Below are positions 31,401 through 42,640 of a stretch of 64,000 bases of DNA, in pieces. The notes below the pieces were generated by a model. It was not told the origin of the DNA and did no database searches. It saw only the letters and a list, made by a program, of their open reading frames with translations. The position numbers and the translations under genes were made by a program. The first letter of the stretch is position 1, and the number at the start of each line of letters is the position of its first letter. Origin of the DNA: Cryptomeria japonica (lineage: Eukaryota; Streptophyta; Pinopsida; Cupressales; Cupressaceae); NCBI RefSeq assembly GCF_030272615.1, contig NC_081411.1, positions 39,070,640-39,134,639 on the forward strand. Direction: 5' to 3'.

Positions 31401-32860
31401 CCCTTGGATAGTCTGATTCTGAATGTATTTGTCAAACCAAATTTGATTCTAATCTTTCTTAGTGTCATAGGCTCTCCATAATTGTTTGGCAAGAAGAGCT
31501 TTGTTAAAGGGTTTTATAACTTTAATCCCCAACCCTCCTTTGTTCTTTGGTCTACACACTTTGTCCCAGGAAATCAAAGGTATTCTCTTTTTTTCTTCCA
31601 CTCCTGACCATAAAAATCTCTTCTGGATTCTTTCCATAGCTTCAGCAAATTTAGCCGGAATACTAAACAGGTCGAGGGCATAAACAGGGAGATTTTGAAG
31701 AGTAGCTTGAAGGAGCTGCATTTTCCCAACCTGAGATAACATTGAGCCTTTCCATCTAGCAAGTCTCTTATTAATTTTATCAATGAGCATATTCTAGAAG
31801 GAAATTGGGGGAGCTAACCCTAAAGGAAGGCCCAAATAGGTGGAAGGGAGCATTTCCACTTTGCACCCAATAATGTTAGCAATTTTCTATTGTCTTGTAA
31901 CTGGAGTATTGAGGAAGTACATAGCTGATTTGTCCCAATTAACTTGTTGACTAGTTGCCAAAGCATAGGAGTTGAGAGCTGTTTTGAAGGCATCAACCTC
32001 CTTGACTGAAGAATATCCCATGAGGATAGTGTCATCAACAAACTGTTGATGAGTGCAAAAAATATTAGCAAAGGAAGGTTGAAGACCTTTGATAGTTTTG
32101 CTTTGTTTCAACTTATGAATAAATCTGCTCATACTTTCAGCCAATATGGTAAAAAGGATAGGAGATATGGGATCTCCTTGTCTTAGCCCTCTTGAAGTTT
32201 TCAAAAAATTTGTTGGAGATCCATTAACCAGAATAGAGAACATAGGAGTAGTGATTAGTTCTATGATTATTTTGATAATATTATCATCAAAACCAAAAGC
32301 CCCCATGATTTTAAAGAGAACATCCCACTCAAATCTATCATAAGCCTTTGCTAGATCCAGCTTTATCAAGAAACCTTCTCTTTTAGGAGCACTAAGGGAA
32401 TGAATTTTCTCATGAACAAGAATGATTGAGTCTAGGATCTGCCTACCAAGAACAAAGCCTTTCTGCTCCTCAGATATGATGAAAGGAAGCACTGCCAATA
32501 TTCTAGTGGTCAAAACTTTGGATATAATTTTGTAGAAAGAGTTGCATAGGCTAATTGGCCTAAATTTTCCCATAGAATCTGCCCTAGAAACTTTAGGGAT
32601 TAAGGCTTATAAAGTGGAATTAAGTTCCTTAATGATTCTTCTGGATCCAGAAAATTCTTTAACCACATTAACCATATCCTCCCCCACAATATGCCAGAAT
32701 TCTTGGAAGAAGAACATAGGGAAACCATCAGGGCCTAGAGCTTTATCCCCTTGAAATGATAAGACAACTTTTTTGATTTCTCCAGTAGACGCGATCACAG
32801 TAAGGGCCTTATTCTGAATAGGGTTAATGATCTTAGGAATAATATTAACCAAATTGAGTT
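31401..32860 (-). pseudogene. L1-1 reverse transcriptase
   Basis: 32852-32607 has the lead-in 'ALGPDGFPMFFFQEFW'. 32573-31887 has 'FRPISLCNSFYKIISKVL', 'LIKLDLAKAYDRFEW' (Asp), 'SRGLRQGDPISPILF' and the catalytic 'QFVDDTILMG' intact. 31790-31449 has the thumb/connector '[20 protein letters not shown]' and '[19 protein letters not shown]'. It uses nicked target DNA as primer. Stops or frame changes fall at about 32577-32605 and 31880-31795. Confidence 0.93.
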
Positions 32861-34081
32861 GATGGGTCTGATCAATGTCCTTGTTACTAGAAAGGAGCTA
32901 CTTGAAGAATCTGATAGCTTCATCCTTGATTTCATCCTTATTAAGCAGAGTGCTATTCTCAATAGTCAGTCTTGTGATTCTATTTGCAACCTTATGTTTT
33001 AGAGAAGTCATGTGGAAAAATTTAGTGTTTCTGTCCCCTGCCTTCAGCCATATAGCCCTAGATCTCTGTCTGCAATATATTTCATGGCTTTGGAATACTT
33101 TTTGTAGCCTTCTTTCTAGATTGAATTTTGTATCTGGTCCAATTCCTCCTTTAATTTTTTCTTTGAATCAAAGATATCACCAAAGACCTTCTTGTTCCAG
33201 GTCTTAATGTTGGTTTTGATATTTTAAAGTTTTTTGGCAACTTTATACATGGTAGTTCCATTAACATCAAGATTCCACCAGTCAGCAATGGATTTTTCAA
33301 GATTAGGGTGGGAGATCCACATCTTTTTGAAACGGAAAGGGAATCTCTGATTATTCTTAGAGTTCTCAACAACAAAAGAAATGGGATAATGATCTAACCC
33401 AATTCTATTAATAACAGAAAGGGAGCATCTATGAGAAATAATCCAATCATTAGAGAGAAGGGATCTATCAAGTCTTACCTAGATGAGATCTTCACCATCT
33501 CTTCGGTTAGACCAAGTGTATGAATCCCCATTGAGATCCAAATCGATGAGAGCGTTGTCATTAATAAAGTCCATCAAGCCAGATTTGCTATCTGGCTGAG
33601 CTTGACTACCCCCAAATTTTATTATGTCTTGCAAAGGAGTATTGAAATCTCCCATCACAACCCAGCTGTGCAGAGGGAATTTTTTCCTTTTATGTTGAAC
33701 TTTATTCCAGAATATACTTCTAGTAGATTTGGAGTTAGGGGCATAGATATTAGTGATAACAAATTCCTTACCATCAAAGATGCTTTTAGCTTTTAGGGAT
33801 AAAATATTACCATCCACATCAATCATATCTCCAAAGGTAGTTCTTTTATTCCAGAATATAGCAACCCCTCCTGAGGCTCCATTTGAGCTATTGCCAAAGA
33901 CCCCTCCATTTTTGAAAAACTTTAATTTCTCCACTTTCTCTTTACTCATTTTGGTTTCCTGAACCAGGATAATATCCAGATTTTGATCTTGAATATGGTT
34001 CCTTACTATATCTCGTTTATTGAGACCATTTAGGCCTCTGATGTTCCAAGATATTACTTTCATTTGGAAGCTTGAGGGCAA
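32861..34081 (-). pseudogene. L1-1 AP-type endonuclease
   Basis: The minus frame begins ATG 34081 (MPSSFQMKVISWNIRGLNG) with 'VQETKM', 'ITNIYAPNS', 'VVMGDFNTPL' and 'NGDSYTWSNRR'. A TAG at about 33480 is followed in frame by 'SLLSNDW' and 'GLDHYPI', the catalytic Asp-His motif. It nicks target DNA for target-primed reverse transcription. The linker to RT (33300-32861) has several frame changes. Confidence 0.92.
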
Positions 34082-34089
34082 GACTCATT

Positions 34090-34976
34090 GATAGTTAGCT
34101 GCCTTCCATTAGCTATGTTTTTCTTACCCTCTTGGTCCCTATGTCATTTCATAGTTTTGCATCCCGGTGGGGATCTTGTGGCCCCAAAATCAGCCTTAGA
34201 TCTAGTTCTGGTTTTTACTCCATTAGGACCTCCTGCCTTCTTGGTTTTAATTTTCTTTCCATTTCCTGTTGTGTTTTCTTCTTGTTGTTCTGCTCTAGAT
34301 TCATCTTGCATGTTGCTCCATAGATCTTCTCTTTTATGGGATGAAGTGGTCATATCGACTTCTATATTCTGGAATAAAGCATTTAAGTTTGCTTGCAGCG
34401 ACCCAAACTTGTTACTCCTTCCCATTTTTATTTCCTGTTCTTGAAACTCTTCCCCTAAATAGGGTTCTTCTTTCTTTGATATGGGTTCATGTAGATCCTC
34501 AGGATGAAAGTCAGTGATATCCTCAATCTCACCATCTTCAAGTGTCTCTATGCTGATTTCATTCTCCTTGTCCTGTGACTGTAGAGCCTCAAAGGTATTG
34601 CCTATTTTGATCTCAAACTCCTTGGTTTCATTTTTTTTGTTCCCCTTCAGGGCGGGGGTTTAGGAGGGTCATTGGAATCTACTTTCAGGTGTTCTGGTAT
34701 GTTTACCAAGTTTCCACTTTTTTCTTCTAACTTGTTGCAGTCTTTGTTGTTATTTTTTTCTTTCCAAACCAGTTTGTGAATGTTTTTTTCTTTCATCACA
34801 GGTCTTTTAGGGTTGTTGGGGCAAGCCTTAGCCCAGTGACCTAATTTTTTGCAAGAGAAGCACACAAAAGGGAGAGATTCAAATTCAATGGCTTGTTCTG
34901 ATAACCCAAGTTTGGAGTTTATATCAATAGTACTTGGGAGATCCATATTATGTGATATTTTGATGCAGATGCGCGC
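34090..34976 (-). pseudogene. L1-1 ORF1, C-terminal part with CCHC knuckle
   Basis: The frame from 34976 has 'LPFVCFSCKKLGHWAKACPN' (zf-CCHC_4 type). It ends at a Pro run near 34650; a +1/-1 shift continues with 'FEIKIGNTFEALQSQDKENE' and an acidic linker to the basic end (34425-34144). The N-terminal DUF4283 domain expected in plant L1 ORF1 is missing because the insertion is truncated. Its upstream apparent codons are Copia-1b LTR. Confidence 0.85.
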
Positions 34977-34991
34977 ATAACAATAATAGTT
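34977..34991. repeat. L1-1 target-site duplication, right copy
   Basis: ataacaataatagtt, partner of 27867-27881. Confidence 0.9.
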
Positions 34992-35385
34992 ACATAAACA
35001 CACATAACTCCAATATTTTTGACGTGGAAAACCTAATTAAGGAAAAAAAAATGGTGGGAACCTACCCAAAATGAGATGATACTCTATAGTAGTATGTTTA
35101 AATATTATAATAGGGAATGCACATGCATTCAAGCACACTGCGTAGAGCTCACTGCTAAAATTATAATGACCCAGAAGGCTACAAACCTCAGGGAAGGTTC
35201 ACTACCTTACAAAAATGATTAGACTACAATCCAAAAAAGATGAACTACAAAGATAACATCTACTAATGCTTGATGATAGTTCCGGTTAAGCTGATATGTT
35301 TGCCCTTCACCAAATTCTACTCAATATACCACACTGAAAGATAAATTCACTTGATCGCACATGCACCACTCTTTGATAATGCAGA
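34992..35385 (-). repeat. Copia-1b 5' LTR, outer piece, truncated
   Basis: Continues the LTR exactly where 27881 stopped. Similarity to 3090-4442 ends abruptly at 35385 (after 'ataatgcaga'), where unrelated Copia-4 sequence begins. Confidence 0.9.
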
Positions 35386-35397
35386 GACAAAAATTAG

Positions 35398-37237
35398 ATG
35401 CTAAATCTTCTCCTTTTATTTTTGTTTCTTCTGATGGACCAACCTCCTTCTCGTAACCCTACTCCTAATGCATCTCTTTCTATTCATTCTAGTGATAGTG
35501 ATGATGATAATACTAACTCTATTCCTCATGACTCTTCTTCTAGTATTGAATCCATTACTTCTAAAAAAAGACCTAAGTAGTTTAAATCTTTAATTCAAGA
35601 TAGTGATAAATACTTAGCTAGAATGGATAGAATTCAAGCTAGAAGAGTTAATTATTGTAATTATTCTTTAATGTCTACTATTATGAATTCTAGTTATCCT
35701 AAAACATTTGATCAAGCTAAAAATCAACCACATTGGAAAAAAAACAATGAAGGAAGAATATGATACTTTAATTTCTAACCAAACTTGGGATTTAGTTCCC
35801 TTGCCTCATGATAAAAATCTTGTTTATTGCAAGTGGCTTTATAAAACTAAATTGAATGCTAATAATCAAGTTAGTAAATTTAAAGCTAGACTTGTTACTA
35901 GAGGTTTTTCACAAGTAGAAGGATTGGATTATAATGAAACATTTTCTCATGTTGCTAAAATGCCTATAATCAAACTTGTGCTTGCTTTAGCTTCTACAAT
36001 GAATTGGCATATTCACCAAATGGATGTTAAAAGTGCTTTTCTTAATGGTGATTTACATGAGGAAATTTATATGTCTCAACCTCCTAGTTTTATTAAAGAA
36101 GGTAGTGAACACTTAGTTTGTAAATTAAAGAAATCAATTTATGGATTAAAACAATCTCCTAGGGAGTGGTATTCAAAGATTAATGCATTCTTTCTTTCTC
36201 AAGGCTTTATTTGTAGTAACAATTATCCTAAATTGTATATTAAACATAGTGAAGATGATATTATCATTATTATCTTATGTGTAGATAATATAATTCTTAC
36301 CTGAAGTTCCAATACTTTGATTTTTGATATTAAGTTTCAACTTAATCAAAAATTTCAAATGACCGATTTAGGTATTTTATATTATTTCTTAGGAATGCAA
36401 ATTTGGCAAACCTCTAAAGGAATTTTCTTATCTCAAAGTAAATATGCTCAAGATCTCATAGATAAGTTTAGAATGAATGATGCCAACCATGTTTCAGTTC
36501 CTATTGAATTAGGCACTAAGTTAATGCTTTATATGCAAACTCCACTTGTTGATCCTACTTTGTATAGGCAATTAGTTGGAAGTTTGAATTATTTAATGCT
36601 TACTAGGATAGTGTTGGTTTGGTTTCAAGATTCATGTCTAAACCTCAACAAACACACTTTAAAGATGCTAAAGAATTTTAAGATATATTAAAGGGACTAT
36701 TAATGTTTGTTTTATGATGCAAATTTTGATTTTACTTTAAACAGTTTTACTGATTCCGATGTAGGTGGAGATCTCAATGATGGGAAATCTACTTGTGGTT
36801 ATTATTTTTATGTTGGTTTAGTAGCAATTTCTTGGAATAGTAAAAAGCAGCAATCTACTTCTTTTGGATCCACTGAAGCTAAGTACAAAGGATGCACTAA
36901 TGCTTCCAAAGAAGCCTTGTGGCTTAGAAGACTACTTGAAGATTTGGGTCTACCTCAATACAAACCAACTCCATTGTATTATGACAACCAAAGTGCCATT
37001 GCCTTGGCTAAAAATACAGTTTTCCATGCAAGGACAAAACATATTGCTGTCCAACACCACTTTATTAGAGAACAAATTGAAGACAAGCAAGTTTCACTCC
37101 TCTATTGCAAGGGGGAAGACCAAGTTGCAGATATTTTGACAAAGCCACTTTGTAAAATCAAGTTCCAATTTCATTGTAAAAATCTTGGATTGCAACCCAT
37201 TGAAGGGTTTGATGTAAACTCCTCAAGTAAAGCTTAA
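35398..37237 (+). pseudogene. Copia-4 reverse transcriptase and RNase H
   Basis: A Ser-rich hinge (35398-35580) leads, after a shift in an A-run near 35740, to RT at 35708-36304: 'SNQTWDLVPLPHDKNLVYCK', 'HQMDVKSAFLNGDLHEEIYM', 'YGLKQSPREWYSKI'. The catalytic box reads 'LCVDNIIL', where Asn replaces the second Asp. A TGA at 36302 follows. RNase H (36707-37237) has 'FTDSDVGGDLNDGKSTCGYY', 'FGSTEAKYKGC', 'YYDNQSAIALAKN' and 'DQVADILTKPL'. The RNase H frame is 176 codons without a stop. Confidence 0.92.
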
Positions 37238-37244
37238 GGGGGGG
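37233..37244 (+). promoter_or_regulatory. Copia-4 polypurine tract
   Basis: cttaaggggggg directly before the LTR start TGTTAGAA. Confidence 0.85.
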
Positions 37245-37541
37245 TGTTAGAATATTTAATCTTTACTTGGCTTAGGTTTATTTGTATTTAATTTGGGATA
37301 TTATTTTGGAATCCCTACATGTAATTTGTCCTCTTGTACATGTGTGAGAACAAGTCATTTCTTTTATTTTCCTTTATTAAGGAATTTTAGATTTCCTCCT
37401 TAAGAGGATGTGGACACAACACACAAATTTTATGAATGGTGGTATTCATATATTTGGGAGTTACTTTGTAACTCCTCTCCTCATCTCTATTTAAGAGATG
37501 TCTCCTCTCTGATTTCTTCTTAATAACATTATTGTAAAGAG

Positions 37542-37581
<40 letters not shown>

Positions 37582-37780
37582 GGAATTGCCTCATTCATAA
37601 TATCACAAGGGGTTTTTCTTTTATTTTCCCCTTTCAAAAGTCTTTGTGCCTCCTTCTTCACATTTGGGTGATTGCTCCAAGGTTTCTGCATGTCTCTTGG
37701 TAACGTTTACTTCATCAATAAATCTACTTGGATTTTTTTTTTCTTTCCTTGCTCTTGTATTTCCTTTCACTAATCCAACA
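37245..37780 (+). repeat. Copia-4 3' LTR
   Basis: From TGTTAGAATATT (37245) to ATCCAACA (37780), 536 bp, with a TATA-like CTATTTAAG at 37487-37495. There is only one copy in the window, so the outer end is inferred. Confidence 0.75.
37541..37580 (+). repeat. (CT)n microsatellite in Copia-4 LTR
   Basis: About 19 CT dinucleotides in the R/U5 part of the LTR, just downstream of the TATA-like motif; probably in the transcript leader. Confidence 0.95.
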
Positions 37781-37999
37781 ATTCAACTTGAAAAAAATAG
37801 GAAAAACCATCAAAAATCAATTAATCCATTTATTATTTAGTCCTTATCTAATTTGTGACTGAATCTAGTGGATTCCCTTCCCTCTTTTGAATGTAAAGGA
37901 TTTTTTAAGAGAAAATTGATTTGGTGATTTCTCCTTTCTATGTTGCAAATTTCCAAATCAAATTTTTTCCCTTTACATTTATCATTCCTAAATTGGGTA
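37781..37999. other. Unassigned 220-bp spacer
   Basis: AT-rich, no ORF; may be the 3' untranslated part of L1-2 or intervening sequence. Confidence 0.4.
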
Positions 38000-38858
38000 A
38001 AGCCAACACACAAGCATCCAATTAGATGACTTATTTTTCATGGTCATTGATGATTGACATAGAATCACCTTCAAGATTAATTTTGCTAGCTTCTCTTTTT
38101 GTCCCAATTTGCAATCCAAGCAGAGCTTCTCTAATTTCTGCCATGTTGTTAGTGGTTTCACTTAAAGCTATTGATTCCTCTACAATGATATTTCCATATT
38201 CTTCTCAAGCAACACAATCCACTCCACCTTGGCCTAGATTTCCTTTCGTTTCTCTATCAAAATTTATTATAATCTTTCACTTGATCTCGTCCCTGGAGAG
38301 TGATGATCGATTTTTCTTGCCTGGTAGTGTGATTGTAGTAACAATAAAGCTATTAAATTTCTTAGACATTTTGTCATCCCATTGGGTGAACAAATTTTTC
38401 TTAGTTACTCAATTTTTTGCTACTGTATTTGTTAATTCTACAATTTGATCCTTTATCTTCTGGCTTAGGTTCTCCTTAGTCATCTCTTTAAATCCTATTT
38501 TTTTGTGATTTCACTCTTTCCATATTTCTCATATTACTATAGAGGGAATTATTTTCCAATAACTATCAAAAAAACCCTTGTCTCATGCTTCCCTAAATCT
38601 TAAACCAGTCAATTAATTATTGTAGAATAGGACATTAAAAATTCAGCTTATCTAGACAATGGTTCCAATATTTAATAGCATAAGGGAAACCAAGAAATTA
38701 GTGGTCTGCTATTTCATTTTCCTTCTTGCATAATTCACATCTTCCTACCCCACAGATGCCCATTCTTTTCCATTTGATCATTTGTGAGTATTTTTCCTTG
38801 AATTGTTAGCCACACAAACACCCTTGCCTGGCCATCCTTCCTTGGCTATAGTAGTTTG
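38000..38858 (-). mobile_element. L1-2, left (3') part: zf-RVT and RNase H remnants
   Basis: Minus-strand stretches 'NNMAEIREALLGLQI' and 'INLEGDSMSIIN' (38050-38150) are RNase H. 'CELCKKENEIADH' (about 38715-38750) is zf-RVT. Many stops. The sequence ends at Copia-5's target duplication and resumes at 45155. Confidence 0.82.
38854..38858. repeat. Copia-5 target-site duplication, left copy
   Basis: gtttg; identical to 45150-45154. Confidence 0.93.
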
Positions 38859-39308
38859 TGTTGGTGTAAATAAATATTCATCATGGATATTATTACACTT
38901 TACTTAAGTTAACTTAGGATAATGCATCTCTTCATAGTTTGGATTTGAGACACTTAGGGAAGTGTGCACATAGGGATAGAGCTTGTAGGAGAGATTCCAC
39001 CTTTTGTTGTCTTATTTTGCTGTTACACTCCACATTAGGTGGGTCATCCACCTCATGTGGAATATTATATTATTTCTCCTACCTACCCCTAGTATTTCTT
39101 ACCTACCCTTGTTTCTCATTGAGCCACATGTCATGATTGTGTGCTCGTACATCCATATGGACTTGCCTATATAAGCAGGCCTATATTCATTGTATTGGTG
39201 AATCCAGTTGATCATTTGCATATTGATGATAATACAATTTGTTCTTGTCATTCTTTTGTCTCTATTTTATACTTTTCATTGTACCCTTGATCTTGGAAAA
39301 ATCTCACA
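38859..39308 (+). repeat. Copia-5 5' LTR
   Basis: TGTTGGTG...TCTCACA, 450 bp. The TATA box CCTATATAAG at 39167-39176 is a likely Pol II start for the element RNA some 25-30 bases downstream. Confidence 0.96.
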
Positions 39309-39321
39309 TGGTATCAATGCC
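39309..39321 (+). promoter_or_regulatory. Copia-5 primer binding site
   Basis: tggtatcaatgcc follows the LTR end without spacer, tRNA-Met type. Bases 39322-40361 are an untranslated leader without ORFs of note; an A/T homopolymer-rich stretch lies at 39540-39640. Confidence 0.88.
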
Positions 39322-40361
39322 ATTGGGGGTTCATTGATTGATTTTTGGAGACATCGTGGAGGGCTTCTATTTTTGGATCTAAGGGACTGCATTTTTTGGA
39401 GGCATCTTAGAGCATTTTTGACCTCACCATTGCATCCGAGAGGTTGTTTCCATCAAAATTGAGTATAAACTCGACCTATTTTGGTGAAAATCAATTTTTG
39501 GGTGTGGAGGAAAATTTCTACCCAATTCGTGCAGTACGGTACGGAATTTTTGGATTTTTTTTTTAAAAAAATAATAATTTTTTCTGAAAATTATTTTCCA
39601 GTTTGAAAAGATGTTTTTGGAAAAAAAATAAAAAAATTGAAAATTGTTTTTGGGATCCATACCTTCTGCTCAGTTAGTAGTGCACAGTGAGCGCCCAGTC
39701 AGCACCTAGTCAACATTTTCTTTGGAAATTTTTAGACCCCTCTCTATTGAACAGTTTGGATTTTTGGGTCAACTTTGGAAGCTCATAACTTGCTTAATTT
39801 TGCTCCTTTTTGGGTGTAATGTTTTTTGATTTGGGCTAAGTTTTCGTGCTCTTTGCAGTGGTGAGGTTATTTTCTAGTTTTGATGCATAGATTTTTTGGA
39901 ATTTTTGGATTCTCTCAGCTGTACTAGTCCAATCCTCAATTCTGCAACTTCAAAGGCCTCGTTTGAGCTCATACAACCTCCTTTTCAGGTGCCATTTTTT
40001 TTGAAAGTGCATTTCTTTCATCTACTTTCATAATCTATGATCATATTTCAGAGATTTTAAGTGGAGATTGTTCTTTCAGATATTGGTCTTATTTGGCCTA
40101 TTTGATACTTGTAAATGGTTTAGGTCTTAGTTTAGATCTCTTGTACTATTAGTTTGAGTCTCTTTTGGCCTTATTGAGGCAATTGTAAAATTGAAATCAG
40201 AAGTCCACTTTGCCATATTTTGTAAGTGGCCCATTGTACATGCACTAAGTATAAAGTGTCAAATCATCACTTTTGGGGGGTTTTCTTTGATTGAGTGAAT
40301 TTGGGGGGGTGTCTTGTGTGATTGTACCTCTCTTTCCTTGTGCTCTTTCTTTTTTGTTGCA

Positions 40362-41250
40362 ATGAGTCCTCATAAATTTGCACCTTTAACTCTACATAAT
40401 TATGCATCATGGAAAATTAAAGTATGGAGCAAATTAATGGAAAAAGGTCTCACACATTACATAGATGGAACAATAGCAGGACCACCTGATCCTAAGGCTA
40501 ATCCTAATGCTCAATTAGAATGGCTCACTAAGAATTGCATGGCTCTTGGAACTTTGCACATGTATGTATCTAATGACCCCATCTTTCATATTAAGAAGTG
40601 TACTACAATCAAAGATGCTTGGGATATGTTTCAGAAATTGTATGGTCAAGTTGATGAAATCAGAGGTTACAAGATTGACAATGAGCTCACCAACTTGGAT
40701 CCCAAGAGTTTTGATACAATCCAAGATTATGTCACCAAAGCAAATGAGCTAAGAGAAAAGCTTAAGGATTGTGAAATTGACAAAAAGGATGCTCAGTTGA
40801 TATTCAACTTGTTGAACAAGCTTGGACCAGAATATGCAGCATTTGTGTTTAGCTTCCAAACTCATCGTTTGACAGTGGGGAGTTCCTATGTTATGCCTTC
40901 ATTTGATGCTTTCATAGAAATATTGATATTGGACCAATTTAAGTTGTTGAACATGGGGCTTCTCAAGTCTTCAAAGTCCAAGGCTTTGGTGGCTAATCAA
41001 GGGAATCAAGGAAGTCAAGACAAAGATTCCAACAAGAAGAAGAAGCAATCTAAGTCATAGCCACAGCAGAAAAAAGGACAATCATCCTCTCCATCACAAG
41101 GCAATTTTTTATCCTTTACCATGAAGGGGACACCACCTAAGAAGGATAAACCAACTTGTGCATATTGCAAGAAGTATGGTCATGATGAGCATTGATGCCA
41201 CACAAAGCAAGTTGATGAGTTAACTAATCTTCTTAAGAAAAACAACATCA
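40362..41250 (+). pseudogene. Copia-5 gag
   Basis: Start chosen at the ATG of 'MSPHKFAPLTLHNYASWKIK' (40362); an upstream extension has no ATG. The copia gag core (NELTNLDPKSFDTIQDYVTK, LLNKLGPEYAAFVFSF) is open to a TAG at 41058. The same frame continues to the knuckle 'CAYCKKYGHDEH', where a TGA sits just before the last Cys at about 41192. Two nonsense changes therefore remove the nucleocapsid and pol. Confidence 0.93.
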
Positions 41251-41252
41251 AC

Positions 41253-41798
41253 TTGCCATCCGCCTACACAAAGAAGGATTCATCTCCTTCCTCTTCCTCA
41301 CATTCTAAGGGAAAAGGGCAAGCATTTGTGGCTACAACAAGTTCTTCACAACAGTGGATACTTGACTTGAGTGCCTCATATCACATGGGCTCTACAAAGG
41401 AGCAGTTTTCTTCATTGGAGCCATCTAAGGTACCTCACATTTACATAGGTGATGAGACACAAGTAGAGGTTGAAGGGAAAGGTTTAGTTGACAAGGATGA
41501 TGGAACATTTGATAATGTTCTCTATGTTCCTAACTTGTCTACCAACCTTCTCTCTATCTACCAAATCACTCACTATGGGAATGGGAAAAAGGTTGAGTTT
41601 ACACCAGATTCAGTTGTGGTAAAGGAACTTGATGATTATGCCTTGGTAGCAGTGGGACAAGTCAATGACAACTCAAGGCTTTATTCATTCTCCCACTTTG
41701 TGCCAAGTTCACCTTCTAGGGCCTTGCTTACTCATTCAAATTCTGAAAATAAGCTATGGCATGAGCGGTTTGGTCACCTCAACTACAACTATCTTTAG
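41253..41798 (+). pseudogene. Copia-5 protease
   Basis: In the gag frame: 'QWILDLSASYHMGSTKEQFS', where the usual D-S-G-A is D-L-S-A, so the active site is altered although the Asp stays. It is followed by 'VLYVPNLSTNLLSIYQITHY', typical of copia. TAG at 41797. Confidence 0.9.
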
Positions 41799-42640
41799 CA
41801 GCTCAACACTAAAGACATGGTCACAGGTCTACCTCGAATTAGTTTTTCAAAGGGTGTATGTTCAGGTTGTTCCATGGGCAAGCATCCTGAAGAGAAGTTT
41901 GATAAAGGGAAAGCTTGGAGAGCTTTGGAAGTTCTTCAACTTGTTCACAACGATGTAGCAGGTCCATTTCCAACACCTTCATTTAGAAAGGCCCGCTATG
42001 TCCTCACCTTCATTGATGACTACTCCTGCTTCACTTGGGTCTACTTTCTCATTCATAAGAGTGAAGTATTTGACAGATTTCAGGACTTCAAGACTCGTGT
42101 GGAGAAGCAATTCGGGAAAGTGGTGAAGATTCTTCGCATAGATAATGGAAGGGAATATGTGAACAAGAGACTTGAGGATTTTTGTATACTTGAGGGTATT
42201 GATCTTCAACATTCTGTTGCATACATTCCACAGCAAAACGGAGTTACAGAGCACAAGAATCAAACTCTCAAAGAAATGGCTAGTTGTATGATACATGCAC
42301 GTTCTCTTGATCCCACTTTTTGGGCAGAGGCTATCAGTTGTGCTACACACATCCAAAACTGGGTTCCTCACAAAGCTTTGCAAGGTATTACTCCTTTTGA
42401 GGCTTGGGCTAGTAGGAAACCGATTGCCAAATATTTCAGAGTCTTTGGGTGTCCAGCATGGGCTCGCATTCCTTCGCAGAAACGCAAGCCTTTGGAACCT
42501 CAAAGTCGGCCTTGTATATTTGTTGGATATCCTAAGGGTGTTAAGGCATATAGATTGATGGATCCTAAGACACATGAGGTGTTCATTGAGAGGAGTGTTC
42601 ACTTTGAGGAAAGCTCTACTAGATTATCCTCTCTACCTCC
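41750..42640 (+). pseudogene. Copia-5 integrase
   Basis: Zinc region 'LWHERFGHLNYNYL' then 'CSGCSMGKHPEEKF'; core 'VHNDVAGPFPTPSF' (Asp 1), 'RIDNGREYVNKRLEDF' (Asp 2) and 'PQQNGVTEHKNQTL' (Glu). All catalytic residues remain. C-terminal 'YFRVFGCPAWARIP'. It is part of a 492-codon open stretch (41817-43295) that runs on into RT. Confidence 0.94.

Larger units (their letters stand above)
27882..34976 (-). mobile_element. L1-1, 7.1-kb plant L1-type LINE with an additional 3' ORF
   Basis: Flanked by a 15-bp target duplication. It reads on the minus strand: zinc-knuckle end of ORF1, ORF2 (endonuclease, RT, zf-RVT, RNase H), then another 1.9 kb with coding character, ending ...CTTTATCAAAAA at 27882. 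The 5' end lies inside ORF1, so the insert is 5' truncated, as is usual for LINEs. Several stops and frameshifts make it inactive. The 3' ORF region is unusual for an L1. Confidence 0.93.
21927..35385 (-). mobile_element. Copia-1b, Ty1/copia element, 5' LTR split by L1-1
   Basis: The minus-strand order is 5' LTR (27764-27881, resuming 34992-35385 where it is cut off), primer site, gag, protease, integrase, RT, RNase H, purine tract and 3' LTR (21927-23245). It is the same family as Copia-1a and very probably the duplicated copy of the same insertion: same target duplication, shared stop codons and shared integrase Asp-to-Asn change. About 840 bases of the 5' LTR and the expected right-hand Copia-2 flank are missing at 35385. 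Confidence 0.93.
35386..37780 (+). mobile_element. Copia-4, 5'-truncated copia element with 3' LTR
   Basis: Starts abruptly at the broken Copia-1b LTR in the hinge before RT. It contains RT and RNase H, a purine tract and a 3' LTR. Gag, protease, integrase and 5' LTR are missing. A recombination or deletion between this element and the Copia-1b neighbourhood is the simplest reading. Confidence 0.88.

Noticed and set aside
30924-31481. Plus-strand 185-codon ORF inside L1-1
   Set aside because: It is the antisense shadow of the minus-strand RT/zf-RVT coding sequence.
37491-37691. ORF with (RE)n repeats on the minus strand
   Set aside because: Translation of the CT microsatellite in the Copia-4 LTR.
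41979-42602. Minus-strand 207-codon ORF
   Set aside because: Antisense shadow of Copia-5 integrase.
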